Assembly: GCA_015680685.1 (NCBI GenBank)
Contig: MNCI01024031.1
Span: forward strand, 281,238-345,237
Reading direction: 5' to 3'
Length of the DNA stretch: 64,000 nucleotides
DNA from: Gnetum montanum
Lineage: Eukaryota; Streptophyta; Gnetopsida; Gnetales; Gnetaceae
Below the pieces are notes generated by a model, which saw nothing but the letters and a program-made list of their open reading frames with translations, was not told the origin of the DNA and did not search any database. Shown here in pieces: positions 20,840 to 32,330 of this stretch. The position numbers and the translations under genes were made by a program. Position 1 is the stretch's first letter. Every line of letters starts with the position of its first letter.

Positions 20840-23541
20840 CTAGGTAATTCCTAGTGGTGGAGGCTCTTCCATCAGTTGTTTTCACTTGTTTCCAAGCTTC
20901 TAGAACTTATATTGATTTAAGAGCACCTAAAGATTTTCCTCTATCATTCTTGGATCATGTACCATCCATACTTATTGTGCAATGTGTGATGATGCAAGTA
21001 CATTCTATGGGCCTGACAACTACAAAAACATTTGATTAGCCTTAACATACCATGCTACAAACTACCTTTTCTCCTCTTCATATGCTCTAGCCTTCTCATG
21101 TAATGCATGATAATTAGAAAACCTTTTTGATAGCTTTACTATGACATCTTTTTTCCCTTGGTGACTATCCTTCACTACTTCCAATTTAGAGTTTTCCATT
21201 TGAAGTTTCTATAAAGCATCTTTATAGTATGCAAACTATTTCTTGTATAGGGCATATGTGGTTGCTACTTGCTATTCTAGCTTGTTTCTAGGCCTACCTA
21301 TTATTAACATGGCCAAGTTAGCATAACAAAGGTTAGCTAACCCCATGTACTCTTTTAGGTTCTCAATTTGCAGGTCTTTATTTTTTACTTTTTCTTGGTG
21401 AATGTGGGCATAGCTATCCATGATGGGCTACCAATTAGGAATTTGTGCTGATAGGGAGTTGATTCTAGCTTTGGCCATCTAGATCTCTTCCTCATTAATA
21501 TTCTTGTACATTTCCACTTGATCAAAAAAGTGTTCTACCTTGTTTTTCCATGCACTGATTTTAATGATTGACTTTTGATGGATGACATGTATCTCCTTCA
21601 TTAAGAGAACTCTATTTTCTCTTGCGAGGTGGCTCATGTCTTGGTTGACCTTCACCAATTGCTCTCTTAACTAGTGAATGCTTTCTTCTAGGATATTTTT
21701 CTATTTTTCTATAGTGGTCAACCTCATATTATTGGTAGCAAGTTGTTTGTTCTCTTCTTAGACTATTGTGAGTGCCTTAGTAGGTGCATATGATTGTGCT
21801 TATGCTACAAAGGCATTTCACACCACTTTCTCTTTCTCCATTGTAATTTGTTTATTATGCTTAATTAGGAAATTCATTTGCTCTATCTTGAACTACTCTA
21901 TCTGGTTAGATGCAACAAAATATATGGGATCTATATGTTTAGATCTCAGGGCTGTGAGCTCTTCTTGAAGTTTATGGATTTCTACTTCTGCATACTTTAC
22001 CTTGGTTTTTTTCATGACCAATTTTTCATTGGTAGAAATTAAGTATTACTCCATTTCAGTGATGTCACTTGGGATGTTGAAAAGTATTGTCATTACTTGC
22101 CTAGTCTATAGAAGTTGATCAAGCACATCTTCATGGTCAACAAAAGTCATTGAGGTTTTGGCTAACATCTAAGCATCCCTGGCTCCAGTTAGCTCTGCTG
22201 GTGGCACAACAGGTACATTGAAAGACTCTTTGATATGATTAGTGATCACCTTTGCTACTCCCATTACATCTTGGTGCTACATTATCATAACTATGGATCC
22301 TTCACTAGTCTCTAGTACCACTTGGAACAATGCATCATTCCCAAAGATTTGTTGTGACCATTAGTCCCCTTCTCTTAACTACAGTGAAATTGTTTACTTC
22401 TAGGATCTACTAAAATAGTAGGTTATATGGCACTATTGATAACTCTATTTAGGTTAGCTTTCTCCCTTGTTCACCAACTAATAGTCTCTACAATCTGTTG
22501 CAAATGACTCATTGACAACTTGTAATCTTATGGTGGTGGTGGTGGTGGGACTTGCTGTTGCTATTGTTGTTTTTGCTCCTATTGTTTCTCTTGCTCTTGC
22601 TCTTATTACTCTTTACCTTGATTTTTCCTGGGTGGTGCTAGTTTGAGAAATTTAACATATGAATCATTTTGGAATTTCTTGAGAGTATCATTGGTGTATT
22701 CTAAGATTCTAGCTCACTTCCATAGCTTGTTGATAAGGCAAGGAAATGGAAGTGTTGGCTTACCTACATTTCTTTCTTCAAATCACCTCTAAATCTCCAT
22801 AAAGTAGATTTGTGCAATATTGGTGTTGTATTTCCCCATTAGGATCGCACTTCCCCTAGCCACATAAGTGGATAGCCTATTTAGTCTTTTGGTTGGGAAT
22901 AAGTGATAGGTGCCAATTTTGAAATAGATTCACTCCTCCAGAGTTAGCTCACTATATCCCTTAACTTCCTAGTGATAAGCCTATTCTAGCCATAATTTCT
23001 TAGTTTTAGCATCTAATCTTGTGAATAGATGTGCTATTTTCACCCCTTCATTTGATATGTTCAAAGCTTCTACTATCACCTTGACTGAGTATGAGATAGA
23101 GACTCCTCCAATATTGACTGTGGTACCCTCTTTATTTTTGTGCTAGAACTAATAGGTTTTCTCAAGGTACCATTTACCACTATTAGATAGGATAGGCCAT
23201 AGTGGTGACACATTAAGTTGTGTCTTTATTGCTTCTTAAGTAAATTCCATGAATGGACCAAAGTTCATCTTCACAATGACTATAGTCAGAATTGAGCTTT
23301 CTTGAATAGCTTGGACGTAGTCTTGTGACAACGTGAGGTGTTTTCCTTGTACTTTGTAGTTTCTCTACCTCTCCTGGGGCCAATTGTCCCATAGCATGAG
23401 TTTCTTGATGGTTCAAAAAATAAGAGACCAAGCATATCTTTCCTACTCCGTGTGTCCTAGTTTTTATCCTCCGATTTGGCCTCTTGGTCATTTTCTTATA
23501 CCTTGTGAGGGTCCTCCTCATGCTCCTCTATTTGGGACCAT
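20840..23541 (-). pseudogene. Third ORF of element B (about 900 codons, broken)
   Basis: Begins with ATG directly after a splice-acceptor-like TGATTGTAG and ends LMEEPPPLGIT-stop, 206 bases from the LTR. The N-terminal part (about 23,500-22,680) matches element C segment by segment: FGPFMEF, LSNSGKWYLEK, GGVSISYSVKVIVEALNI, IYFKIGTYHLFPTKRLN and YVARGSAILMGKYN. The pattern recalls the Pfam 'putative plant transposon protein' domain (PF20167), a tentative match from memory. A Gln-rich then Pro-rich linker (22,530-22,620, from CAA/CAG and CCA runs) follows, then long Lys/Glu-rich coiled-coil-like sequence to the end. It has no signal peptide or membrane segment of the kind expected of an envelope protein. 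Many stops and frameshifts make it inactive. Confidence 0.7.
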
Positions 23542-23841
23542 CTACAATCATTCAAGGGTTTGGAATTGCTAAGGTATTTTCATTTATTCTTAATAGTTCC
23601 ATACCTTACTCATACCCTTAGTTATGTTAAGTTCTTAGTTTATTATGATTGTAGATTTGGAAAAATTTCAAAAAGTTTCCTCATAAGTGTTGATTTTCTT
23701 ATAACCCTTCACAGTTGTCTATTTTGTTCATATTCGTGGCTTACAATGATGATTATGGTTCCTTAAGAACATTATTTGAGTGTTCTAGTATTAATATGAT
23801 TGATTTTTCATTAAAAATTTCAAGTGTCTCTTCACACTTAC
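23542..23841 (-). other. Predicted intron before the third ORF of element B
   Basis: On the minus strand AAAG|GTAAGTGTG at 23,842/23,841 is a strong plant donor. TTGAATGATTGTAG ends at 23,542, directly before the ORF's ATG. The length is 300 bases; element C has the same arrangement with 319. Confidence 0.6.
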
Positions 23842-24093
23842 CTTTAAAAATACCTTCTAGGTGTTAGTAATGTTAAAAAAATGGATTAGATTTTCCTCAG
23901 TAGCATCCCCCACGATGAAGATGAGCACTCCATGATTAGATAGATTTGAAAATCACAAAAATTATAGTGATAATGTGTGAGTTGCGGCTTGGGAAAGCTA
24001 GGAGGCCAAAGCTCTTGATTAGAGAAGAAAAATAAAAAAAAATATTCTTTGGCTCAAATGGAAGAATAATGAAAAATTTGCTAAGTGTTTGCC

Positions 24094-24101
24094 TATTTAT
24101 A
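24094..24101 (-). promoter_or_regulatory. Internal TATA box of element B
   Basis: TATAAATA on the minus strand, about 250 bases before the splice donor of the third ORF. It is preceded (24,111-24,175) by GATTTGATATAGGGG and GATATCAGGGATTTAATAT repeats like those in the U3 of this element's LTRs. Confidence 0.5.
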
Positions 24102-24799
24102 TTTTTGTGAGACTCGATATTAGGGATTTGATATAGGGGCATCTTTGATATCAGGGATTTAATATTAGGGACCAAAAATTTACATTTTTCGTCAAGTTTT
24201 GAGGATGAAAAGAAATTCTCTATGAATGTTTGAAAGGTTTAAAGTAGAATCAAAGGGTCTTTGATGATAGATGATGTGTATTTCATCAAAAATTGGGCAT
24301 GGATAGTGTGTAAAGAAGGAATCTTGGGCTATAAAAGTTCATAAGATGGATAAGAACATAAATGAATCCATGTTAGAAAAAATAGTGTAAATGATATGGG
24401 AAATTTTATTGATGTTTGTTGATGCTGGAAGGTTCAAGATGATGTGAAATCACTTGGCAGGTATAAGGTAGAATAGTTATATAAGTGTGTCCTTCCCAAA
24501 GTAGGCTCCAACCCTTAATGCCCATATATAACCACACTTAAAATTTTCCTTAGGCACTTACAGAGTTGAATGTAATGCATATATGTTTAGTAAAGCACAC
24601 ATGTTAGTACCATCAAATTGGGAAAATAATGCTATGTTATACAAAATCACAAGTTATGATTATTCCTACAGTGAGATGAGATGGACGTAGAAGGGATTGC
24701 AAAAATTACGACATGAAGTATCTTACCATAGGCATGATGAATTATTATGTTTTATTAGTGGTTAAAGTAAGAATTAGCCTTTTTATCCAAGATTCAAAC

Positions 24800-25560
24800 T
24801 ACGTCTTTCATTTCAGTGACATCACATTGTCTCATCTCTTGGAGTCACAACTATAAGACTATCACTATTGCAAGGAGTATCAGCACTTGGTGTATTATCC
24901 AAGGGAGGAGTTTATTCATGGAACATTGTTTTATTTTTTAGATTTCTAAGAAGCTGACTACCTTTAGGCAAGGGTAACATGTCTTTTAAGTGGAACATCT
25001 AGAAATTGATTTTGTGCTCTTTTTATTTTTATTTGTGTCAACCTTTCAAGGTAGCACTTATTTTACTCTTACTTCCATTTTTTGTTAGATCTACAAGGAT
25101 ATAATATGGCCTTAGCAACATGATAGAACTCACAATAGTAATCCAAAAGAGTCCAAAAATCCCCTTAATGTCAAACCCTATACATTCCCACTTGGTTCTT
25201 AACTTTTGATCTAGGCATAATGGTCGCAAGTTTATTCTTAGTTGTATGATGAAAACAAATATCATTATGGACATGGTAAGAACTTATTATTAATGGAATG
25301 GATGGTGTGGGTTCACTGTTCGAATAATTTGTCCCTTATGACTCGATAACATAGAGAAATCTTCACCTTATTGGACTACATCTTGCCTTTATTCTTAATG
25401 TGTCTTATTAACAATAAAAAATTATGTACAAAGAAAATAGAAAAAAAGTATGAAAAAGGTGTAAAGAATGAAAAATGTTAAAGAATTGAAAAATGTTAAA
25501 GAATATAAAAAATTTAAGAAATGAAAAATGTGAAAGAATAAGAAGATGTTGAAGAATGTG
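24800..25560 (-). other. Non-coding spacer of element B
   Basis: Homologous to 53,870-54,620 of element C. Shared blocks include GTAGTCC.AATAAGGTGAAG, TTCTTACCATG.CCATAATGA, AATGGAAGTAAGAGTA and AAAAGACATGTTAC. Its start (25,440-25,560) is a T/C-rich imperfect repeat on the minus strand, around ATTCTTTAACATTTTTCA. Confidence 0.7.
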
Positions 25561-25999
25561 AAAGATATAACCGAATGGAAAAAATTATATCAAGAAATAG
25601 TAAAAGTAAAAAGAATTGTAAAAAATGAAATGGAAAAGAACTTATTAATTTTGGAATCAAGGTATAGTATCTTCCCCATGACTGAACTCATGGATGAGTG
25701 TTCAAAAAATGCTCCCGAGGTCTCTTGGATCATACACTTTAGGTGATTCACTTACCATCTTTATTGATTTAACTTTTATAGTTATTGTCACATGTGACCT
25801 TGATGGTTGTTAAGTTTTGATCATTTAAATCATTAATTTCTTTCCATATTGGTGTATGATTATGATTGCTTAATTTTGTTGTTGGATCCTTAGTTTGAGT
25901 CATTTTCTTAGAATGAGAATTAATAAATAAGTTAGATTGTTCTATGCATATTTTGAAAGGTTGAAGGTTCTCAGTTGTTGACTGTTGGGGGGGTCTTTT

Positions 26000-26480
26000 G
26001 ATTTGGTGGCCCCTACTCTTTCTTTTGCATACACTTTTTTTTCACCATTGTTGTGGATTGGCATGGTAACTATGTTGACATTTTAAATGATCAGTCCATG
26101 ACTGCACCTTTTTCTTTTAGTAGTAATGTATGGGATTTGCTATGTGTGTATGGCTTTGTGCTTATCCTCCTTAGAGATCTCAATAGATAGATATCTCATA
26201 CTTAGTTTAGCATCAATTATGCTAAGCCATTCTCTTCCCATTATAATTGGAAATTCTTAATTTTTATTCTTCACATCGATTACAAGAAAGTCTGCTAGAT
26301 AAGACCACCCATTGATAGTGGTTACCACATCAATTTATCTTAAGGGAATGGTCACAAATTGATCTGCAAGCTCCAACATGATATTACATTTCTTCAATGG
26401 TGGAAGGTTCCATGCTTGATATGTTTTATAAGAGATCAAACTCACGCTGGAACTTGACTCTAGTAGAGCTTTGCATGGCA
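26000..26480 (-). pseudogene. Aspartic protease region of element B
   Basis: The minus strand shows the retroelement protease pattern: CKALLESSSSVSLISYKTY, where the catalytic DSG/DxG position reads ESS, then LELADQFVTIPL, then EFPIIMGREWLSIIDA, matching the family's PLILGRPFL segment. The catalytic aspartate appears lost. Stops interrupt the frame. Confidence 0.65.
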
Positions 26481-26879
26481 AATTTCTAGCTACTTGTAAA
26501 TAGATCAAATGAACTCCTTAATTAATTTTCTTCTTAGGGAGTGTCCCTACCTTAATCTAGTCTATACTATTTCTGTAAGCATGATAATTTGCATGTTTTT
26601 GTTGAATGATGTTAGAATCTTGTTACTGGATGGTGGATTTGGTGTAGGAGAAGTTAGTCTTGATAAAGTTAAGACTCTACTAGTCTTTTTTGGACTTGTT
26701 CTAAAGAAAGGACATTTCTTCATCTGGCCCTTAGTATTACTAGTAGGATCCCCTCCTTGCATGTTCACTACCATTGTAGATCTCTTCTACTAAGGTTTTG
26801 ATGGAAATTTCCCTTGCATAATGGGTGGTGGCCTTGGTGGCAAAGGATTGAAAAGAAGATTTGATGGACTAGCAATTGG

Positions 26880-29146
26880 CAAATGTGCATGAGAACTCTG
26901 ATCCATCCTTGGAGTAGTAGATCTATAGTATTTTGGTGAATAATAAGGAGAAGAAGTTTGAACTAATGTGTTTGCTGGAGATATTGGACTCTAAACATAA
27001 TATCCATAAAGGTCTAGTTTCCTATATGAATATTGTTGCCTTGGTGGTGGCATTACCCATGTCTATGGTTGCTACCACTACTATTGATATTCCTCTTATG
27101 ATTTATGGTAGGCTTCACTTGGGTAATATGTTAGTTGGAATCTTTTCTTGATATTACCTTGAGGATATGGTAGTTTTCTAGGCATCTACTTTTTGATGAA
27201 GCTTAGATTGAGTGCATATACCCTAGATTCTTGCAAGTGGTCCATAACAGGACAACATCCCTTAGGATGTTCATACTAGCACACATTGCATCATTCCTAT
27301 TCCTATGAATTAGAGTCAATGTATCCTTCAATGGTAGTAACTTTTCCTTTGTGCTTATAACTTCCTCATCCATTAACTCTTTTCTTCTTCCTTTCCCTAT
27401 CCCTATTAAGTGCTTTTTTAGCCTTTTCTTCCACAATCTTTAGGGTTGTAGCAAACTTTCATCCATTAAATCCTAGACTTTCTCTACCATAGTTGCTATA
27501 TCATTGACTAATTTTTGAATAGGTAGAGTCTTTTTCTGGATAACCTCCAAGGTTTCTTCCTCTTGCTCATTACATAACAACACATATTTCTTTCTAATTG
27601 ATGGATCTCTATTATATTCTTTAGTTGACTCTCTCTTTTTAAGTTCTTCCTCCTTCTTTGCAACTTGTTTGATTAATCTCTAGATGTGATGGGTAGTTAG
27701 TTTTGGTAATTTTTCTTGGGCATAAATCCTAAGAGTCCCTCTAGTTTTGCTCTGCAACCCATCTGTAATATTCTTGAGCTATTTATTTATTGAAAATACA
27801 TGGCCTAGGCATCTATACAATAATGAATAATATCTACCTGTTACTACATCAAGGATTGCATGAGTTCCTTTCTTCCATCCTTGGATCTATTTTCTTAAGT
27901 TAGACACTCGTGAATAAGTTTGATATTTATTGTTGGAGAGTTTGAGCGTGATACTCCTACATATAATTGATTTAGGTTCTAGTGACTTGTACCAACTCTT
28001 CGCCTCCTTCACAAGTATTTTGGGAAAGAACTTTAAATTTTGCTACTTACTTTCAATATTTTTTAGTGTACAAGAATTGTGGAAATCTTGAAGGTGATGT
28101 TGTGGATCAGCATTGTAGCCACCTTCAAATCTTGGCATGTTGTTCATGTCAAGTTGTTTGATATAGCTATCCTTCACATGCCTGGTTAGAATGTGAAAAA
28201 TGTCTTGAATGTTGATCATGTTGTGAGTTACCATCAGGGGTTCATTGTCTTGATTAGGTTCATGTGCTCTATTGTAGTAGTATATCCTTCTATGCTCATC
28301 CCTTTCATGATTTTTGTGATCCCTATGTCTGTGCTACTCATACTCTTCATCTTCCAAATTGGAACATCCCAAGTAACTATCATGATGGTCATAGCAGTCA
28401 TGAGTTCTCCTCTCTTCTCTATCATGGTCCTTGTACTTTTGCCTTCTTTTTTAAGAGTCTTCTAATGATCATGAGGATGCAAGTGAGGTATTAGGAGAAT
28501 AGTGTCATCTTATCCTCCTATGATGACTCTAATGTTCTCCTCTATGGGATCTAGCAGGAACTCTTGGCCTCAAGTCTAACCTATGCCTTGAGTCTTTTGC
28601 CTCTTGCATAAGCATCTCTACTAATTTGGAGCATGATTTATTCTTGATAGGTTCATCTAATAAAATGATAGGCATCTATCGCTGGAACTCATGATTGTGG
28701 TGGAGTTGTTTAGCTATGAATGCATCTCTATTAAGCTCTTCCAAGAAAATAGTAGAATCGACTATCTTTCCTTTACCTTGTTCATGTCTTGCTTTCATGG
28801 TATGGTCCTTCTTTAACTACTCATTAGTAGGTTCATATGGTTGGGTCATGTATTTGGTTTCATGATACCCTCCAATTGCTTCACTTAGTTCCATCACCTT
28901 AAGAGCAGTTTGGAGTATAATGGGTGCTAAACGTTTCAGTGGTAGAACAATGTTTCCTTGAAGATCCCTCCATCTTAAGTAGCCATCTTGATGAAAGATG
29001 AATGTGAAATTATAATAGTAAGGATCATGATGAGCATATGAGATCCTTATTTGCATTGGCATACTCCAATCTTCTTCTTCTTAAATTCTATCATTGCTTC
29101 TCCATAGTTCCTTGGTAGGTGATGTTGAATTTTTGTTTGAAGACAT
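26880..29146 (-). pseudogene. Gag of element B
   Basis: Starts with MSSNKNSTSPTKELW on the minus strand. ISYAHHDPYYYNFTFIFHQD follows near 29,030, shared with element C (SYAHVDPYYPNFTFIFHQD). NNMPRFEGGYNADPQHHLQDF lies near 28,110, then the gag core, then a zinc-knuckle-like CNVC.YEHPKGCC near 27,270. A Tyr/Pro-rich tail ends the region. Stops and frameshifts occur throughout; open pieces of 60-90 codons remain. Confidence 0.75.
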
Positions 29147-29257
29147 ATTTTATTTTTTGACATTCATGTTAAGTGTGCTTTATCTTAGAATTATAAATTT
29201 TGACTTGGTGTTTTAGGTACAACAAACTTTATGAAATTAATTACTTAGCATACATTG

Positions 29258-29280
29258 ACTTATCCCCAACAATGGTGCCA
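29258..29280 (-). promoter_or_regulatory. Primer binding site of element B, Asp-tRNA type
   Basis: TTGGCACCATTGTTGGGGAT on the minus strand directly follows the 5' LTR end. Compared with the canonical TGGCGCCGTTGCCGGGGAT, the differences are C-to-T or G-to-A changes, mostly at CG sites. Confidence 0.75.
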
Positions 29281-29281
29281 A

Positions 29282-30165
29282 TGATAAGTAGTGGAGTAAT
29301 CCAACACCCAACCATACAAGATACAAGTGTTCACACATAGCATGATCATAATCTATGAACAAGGCAATGTGAATATGTTAGTAATTGGTTAAAGTTTAGG
29401 ATTTTTATCTTCCCACATGGAGCTAGTATAATCAATTCATATGATTTAGCTCTTAGTGAGATGTATGATATATTGGTGTTGGTAAGCCATAATGCCTAGC
29501 TATGATGGTAAAGTCTAAAAATTATTCTAAGTCAAAGGAAAATTTTAAAAGATTCTATTCTACTTTAGAGTGATGAGCATCTATTCTTGGCTTGTCGTAC
29601 ATGCCTTCGGCTCATGTAACCATTACTAGGATTACCAAGTGAGTTCACTACTGAGCAAATCAAGTGAAACCACTACTAGGTTACCAAACGATTACACTTA
29701 ATGCTCGAAACAAGTCATACTCATTCTGCTTTACTAATGAACAAGGAAAGTAAAGTACTTAGAAATGTAACTAATTAAGATAAGAAAATAGTAAAATTTA
29801 TGCTAAGTAAGATAGTAAAGCTAGGTGGATGCTACAATGATGAAAAGTAATCTCAATCTTTATTTTCATCATGAATTGTGCCCAAGTACACTTCATTCAA
29901 ATAAAGACTCTAGACAACTACTCAACATCACACTGCGAGCATTCACTCTCTATCGCTAAACTACAAAAACAAATTGCAAGAGTCTACCTAAAGTTGGAAT
30001 GAAAGTTATTCGATTGTGCACCTAAGTGTCTCATTTATAGGAAGACATGTGTGGAGTGATATCAAATATTTGACATCGAAGCTTATGCCCTAATATAAAT
30101 GATTTGATATCATGGCTATGATATTGGATGCCCAATTTTGTAGCCTACAAAAATGTAATTTATTA
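29282..30165 (-). repeat. 5' LTR of element B
   Basis: 884 bases with ends TAATAA...TTATCA on the minus strand; the first base has mutated from the TGATAA seen in the other copy. A TATA box (CTATAAATGA, 30,031-30,040) is kept. Confidence 0.92.
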
Positions 30166-30835
30166 GCATACATTTTTATTCATTTCCATTCTTTACTTTG
30201 TCATCATCTATTATTTATGTATGAAGCTTATGTACATATAATGATTTTAAATATTTTTTTTCAAGATATTTCTCATTGTTGGAGATTCATGAATCATATA
30301 TAGATATAATTTAAATGTGTGTTTTAAAAATTAATTTAGTTACAACATGTAAAATATGATAAATATAATGAGATTGGGTGATAGGTGATGGGAATTATGT
30401 TTCCATCTTTCTAGACATAATTTTTTAGAGTTGAAAACATGAAACAATGAATAAAATGAGAACTTAGTATGGGTGTGCTTCATCACTATGTCTAGTAATT
30501 AGTGTAGATTAGTCACCATAAAAGTTCATTTCAAATCATAATTTGTAGTTAGATGGTTCTTAGCCAAACACATCCCCATTCAATTTATTAATGTAGAAAA
30601 GTTAATCATTCATATCCTTTACATTATCATTACCTCTTCAATGTGGGATTCTACATACATTGTTATTCATTTATATTCTTTACTTTGTTCTCACCTATTA
30701 TTTATGTAGGAAGGTTGTGTACATATAATAGTTTTAAGTAATTTTTTCAACATATTTCTCATTTTTAAAGATTTGAAAATCATATATAGATATAATTTAA
30801 ATGTGTGTACATAAAATTAAGCCTCATATACTCTT
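30166..30835. repeat. 310-bp tandem array, right part
   Basis: Begins with the GCATA target duplication and continues the array broken at 19,751. The GAGAACTTAGTATGGGTG anchor is at 30,458. Two copies of a roughly 165-bp segment, starting TTATTCATTT and ending AGATATAATTTAAATGTGTG, lie at 30,177-30,322 and 30,663-30,806. Confidence 0.8.
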
Positions 30836-30856
30836 ACGCATAAAAGAGTTATTTTG

Positions 30857-30980
30857 AAGAATCTAGGGTTTAATGTTGGCTATTAAACATGTGAATAGGA
30901 TACTCGGTATCCCAACCTAGAAGAATGTAAGAGTGGTATTGAAGAACCTAGGGTTTAGTGTTGGTTATTAAACATGTCTT
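30857..30980. repeat. Short direct repeat
   Basis: GAATCTAGGGTTTAATGTTG at about 30,858 recurs as GAACCTAGGGTTTAGTGTTG at about 30,946; both are followed by G(C/T)TATTAAACATGT. Confidence 0.75.
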
Positions 30981-31009
30981 TGGTATACCTAGTCATAGAC
31001 AAGATCATA

Positions 31010-32330
31010 CTAGGGAGAGGTTACTTGAAATTCCAAATCTAGTAGCATGCATTATATTTGTACTTCATGTTTTCCAATCCTAGTAGTAAAAACACCTTAT
31101 GAATTTCTTCTATTTATTTCCAATATTTATTTGATAGAGTAGGATCCCATAAAAAACTCCATAAACTATAGTAGTTAAATAATGGCTTAATAAAGTTACT
31201 TTTGAATATCCTAAGCTAGAATACATTTCTTCTTATATTTTTATTTTAAAGAAAATAAGGCTTTTGTGCTATTTGCAACTCTTTGAATAATGTACTAGTT
31301 CCATCTATAATTGTAGGAGCAATCTATGCTAAGATTTTTATAAGAAATTATGTATATATATTCATATAAAAAGGATCATCACTTGGAGCCATAGTGCTCA
31401 TCCTGCTAAGTAGGATCCTAGGAAATTTATAAATAAGTAAAATCCTAACTTGTTCAAGTGGTTGCCCTCAGGCTTGAATCCATGTTTTTGAATTGAGAAA
31501 TAAACACCTTACCATCACTCCAAATGATTATTCCTATGTCCATATATTTATATCTTATAATAAAATTGTATATCTTATTTCATATAATAAAAATCATAAT
31601 TTTTATTTTTTGGATATTAACTTTTATTTCTAAATGCTAACAAAATTCATTAAGAGTATTAAGCATTTGATACAATCCTTTTATTGAATTTGAAATTAAA
31701 GCAGAATCATCAACATAGAGTATGAATATGATAATAATATTACTTCCATCTGTAATTGTAAAATTAGTTAGTATTTTATGCATTTACTCTTCAAGTTCAT
31801 CAATAAAAAGCCCAAAGAAAGTAGAAGAAAGAGGATATCCTTGTTTAACACTAACAAAAATATCAAATAAAATTATTTCTTTTTCATTTTTAAATTTAAT
31901 ATATACCTCTTTATAAAATTTTTAGATAGTTGATAATAGTATGCTAGGAATTTCTAAATTTTTCAAGCACCTCCATAGCTTGCTTCAAATGATAGATTCA
32001 TAGGCCTTAGAAAAATCTACAAAGTACATAAAAGTTTTCTTATATAGACCTTTTTCTCTATCAATAAGATATTTTAAAATGATGATATGATATATAGTAG
32101 AATGTTATCTCATGAATCCTACTAGAGAAATTGCATGTATATGATTCTCATTAGCCTATCTTCCAAGCATAGATTCTAGAACAGTGCCTAGTAGCTTACT
32201 AAAAATATTATTGACTACAATTAGTCTATAATTTTGAGATCTTTTTTGTCACCTTTTTGAAGAGTATAACTACTTTATTAATACACCATTCCTTTTCTAA
32301 TCCTACTTGCGTATCCATATTTAACTTCTT
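31010..32330 (-). pseudogene. LINE reverse transcriptase, degenerate
   Basis: Minus-strand frames show non-LTR RT blocks in order. These are a LFKKVTKKDLK.I.. segment near 32,260, YFVDFSKAYESI near 32,010, QGYPLSSTFFGLFIDELEE near 31,830, YVDDSALISNSIKGL near 31,690 (catalytic YVDD at 31,707-31,718), then HLEIKVN.QKIKIM. Past a nested SINE, 31,010-31,340 shows LFNYYSLWSFLWDPTLS...WK.IEEIHKVFLLL, a LINE C-terminal region. Stops and frameshifts occur throughout. No endonuclease was recognised upstream, so the copy is probably 5'-truncated. Confidence 0.75.
31375..31535 (-). mobile_element. SINE-like insertion inside the LINE
   Basis: The minus strand has GGAGTGATGGTAAGGTG (A-box-like, about 31,504-31,520) and CATGGATTCAAGCC (B-box-like, 31,471-31,484). 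It splits the LINE reading between its RT and C-terminal parts. Confidence 0.5.

Larger units (their letters stand above)
19752..30165 (-). mobile_element. Element B: Athila-like LTR retrotransposon lacking RT and integrase
   Basis: 10,414 bases with two LTRs, a perfect 5-bp target duplication GCATA, an Asp-tRNA-type primer site and a polypurine tract. On the minus strand the order is 5' LTR, gag, protease, spacer with TATA box and intron, third ORF, 3' LTR. I saw no RT or integrase motif between the protease (ending about 26,000) and the spacer (starting about 25,560). In the related element C these genes fill about 2.7 kb. B is therefore probably a non-autonomous derivative. The LTRs have clearly diverged, and every frame is broken. 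Confidence 0.9.
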
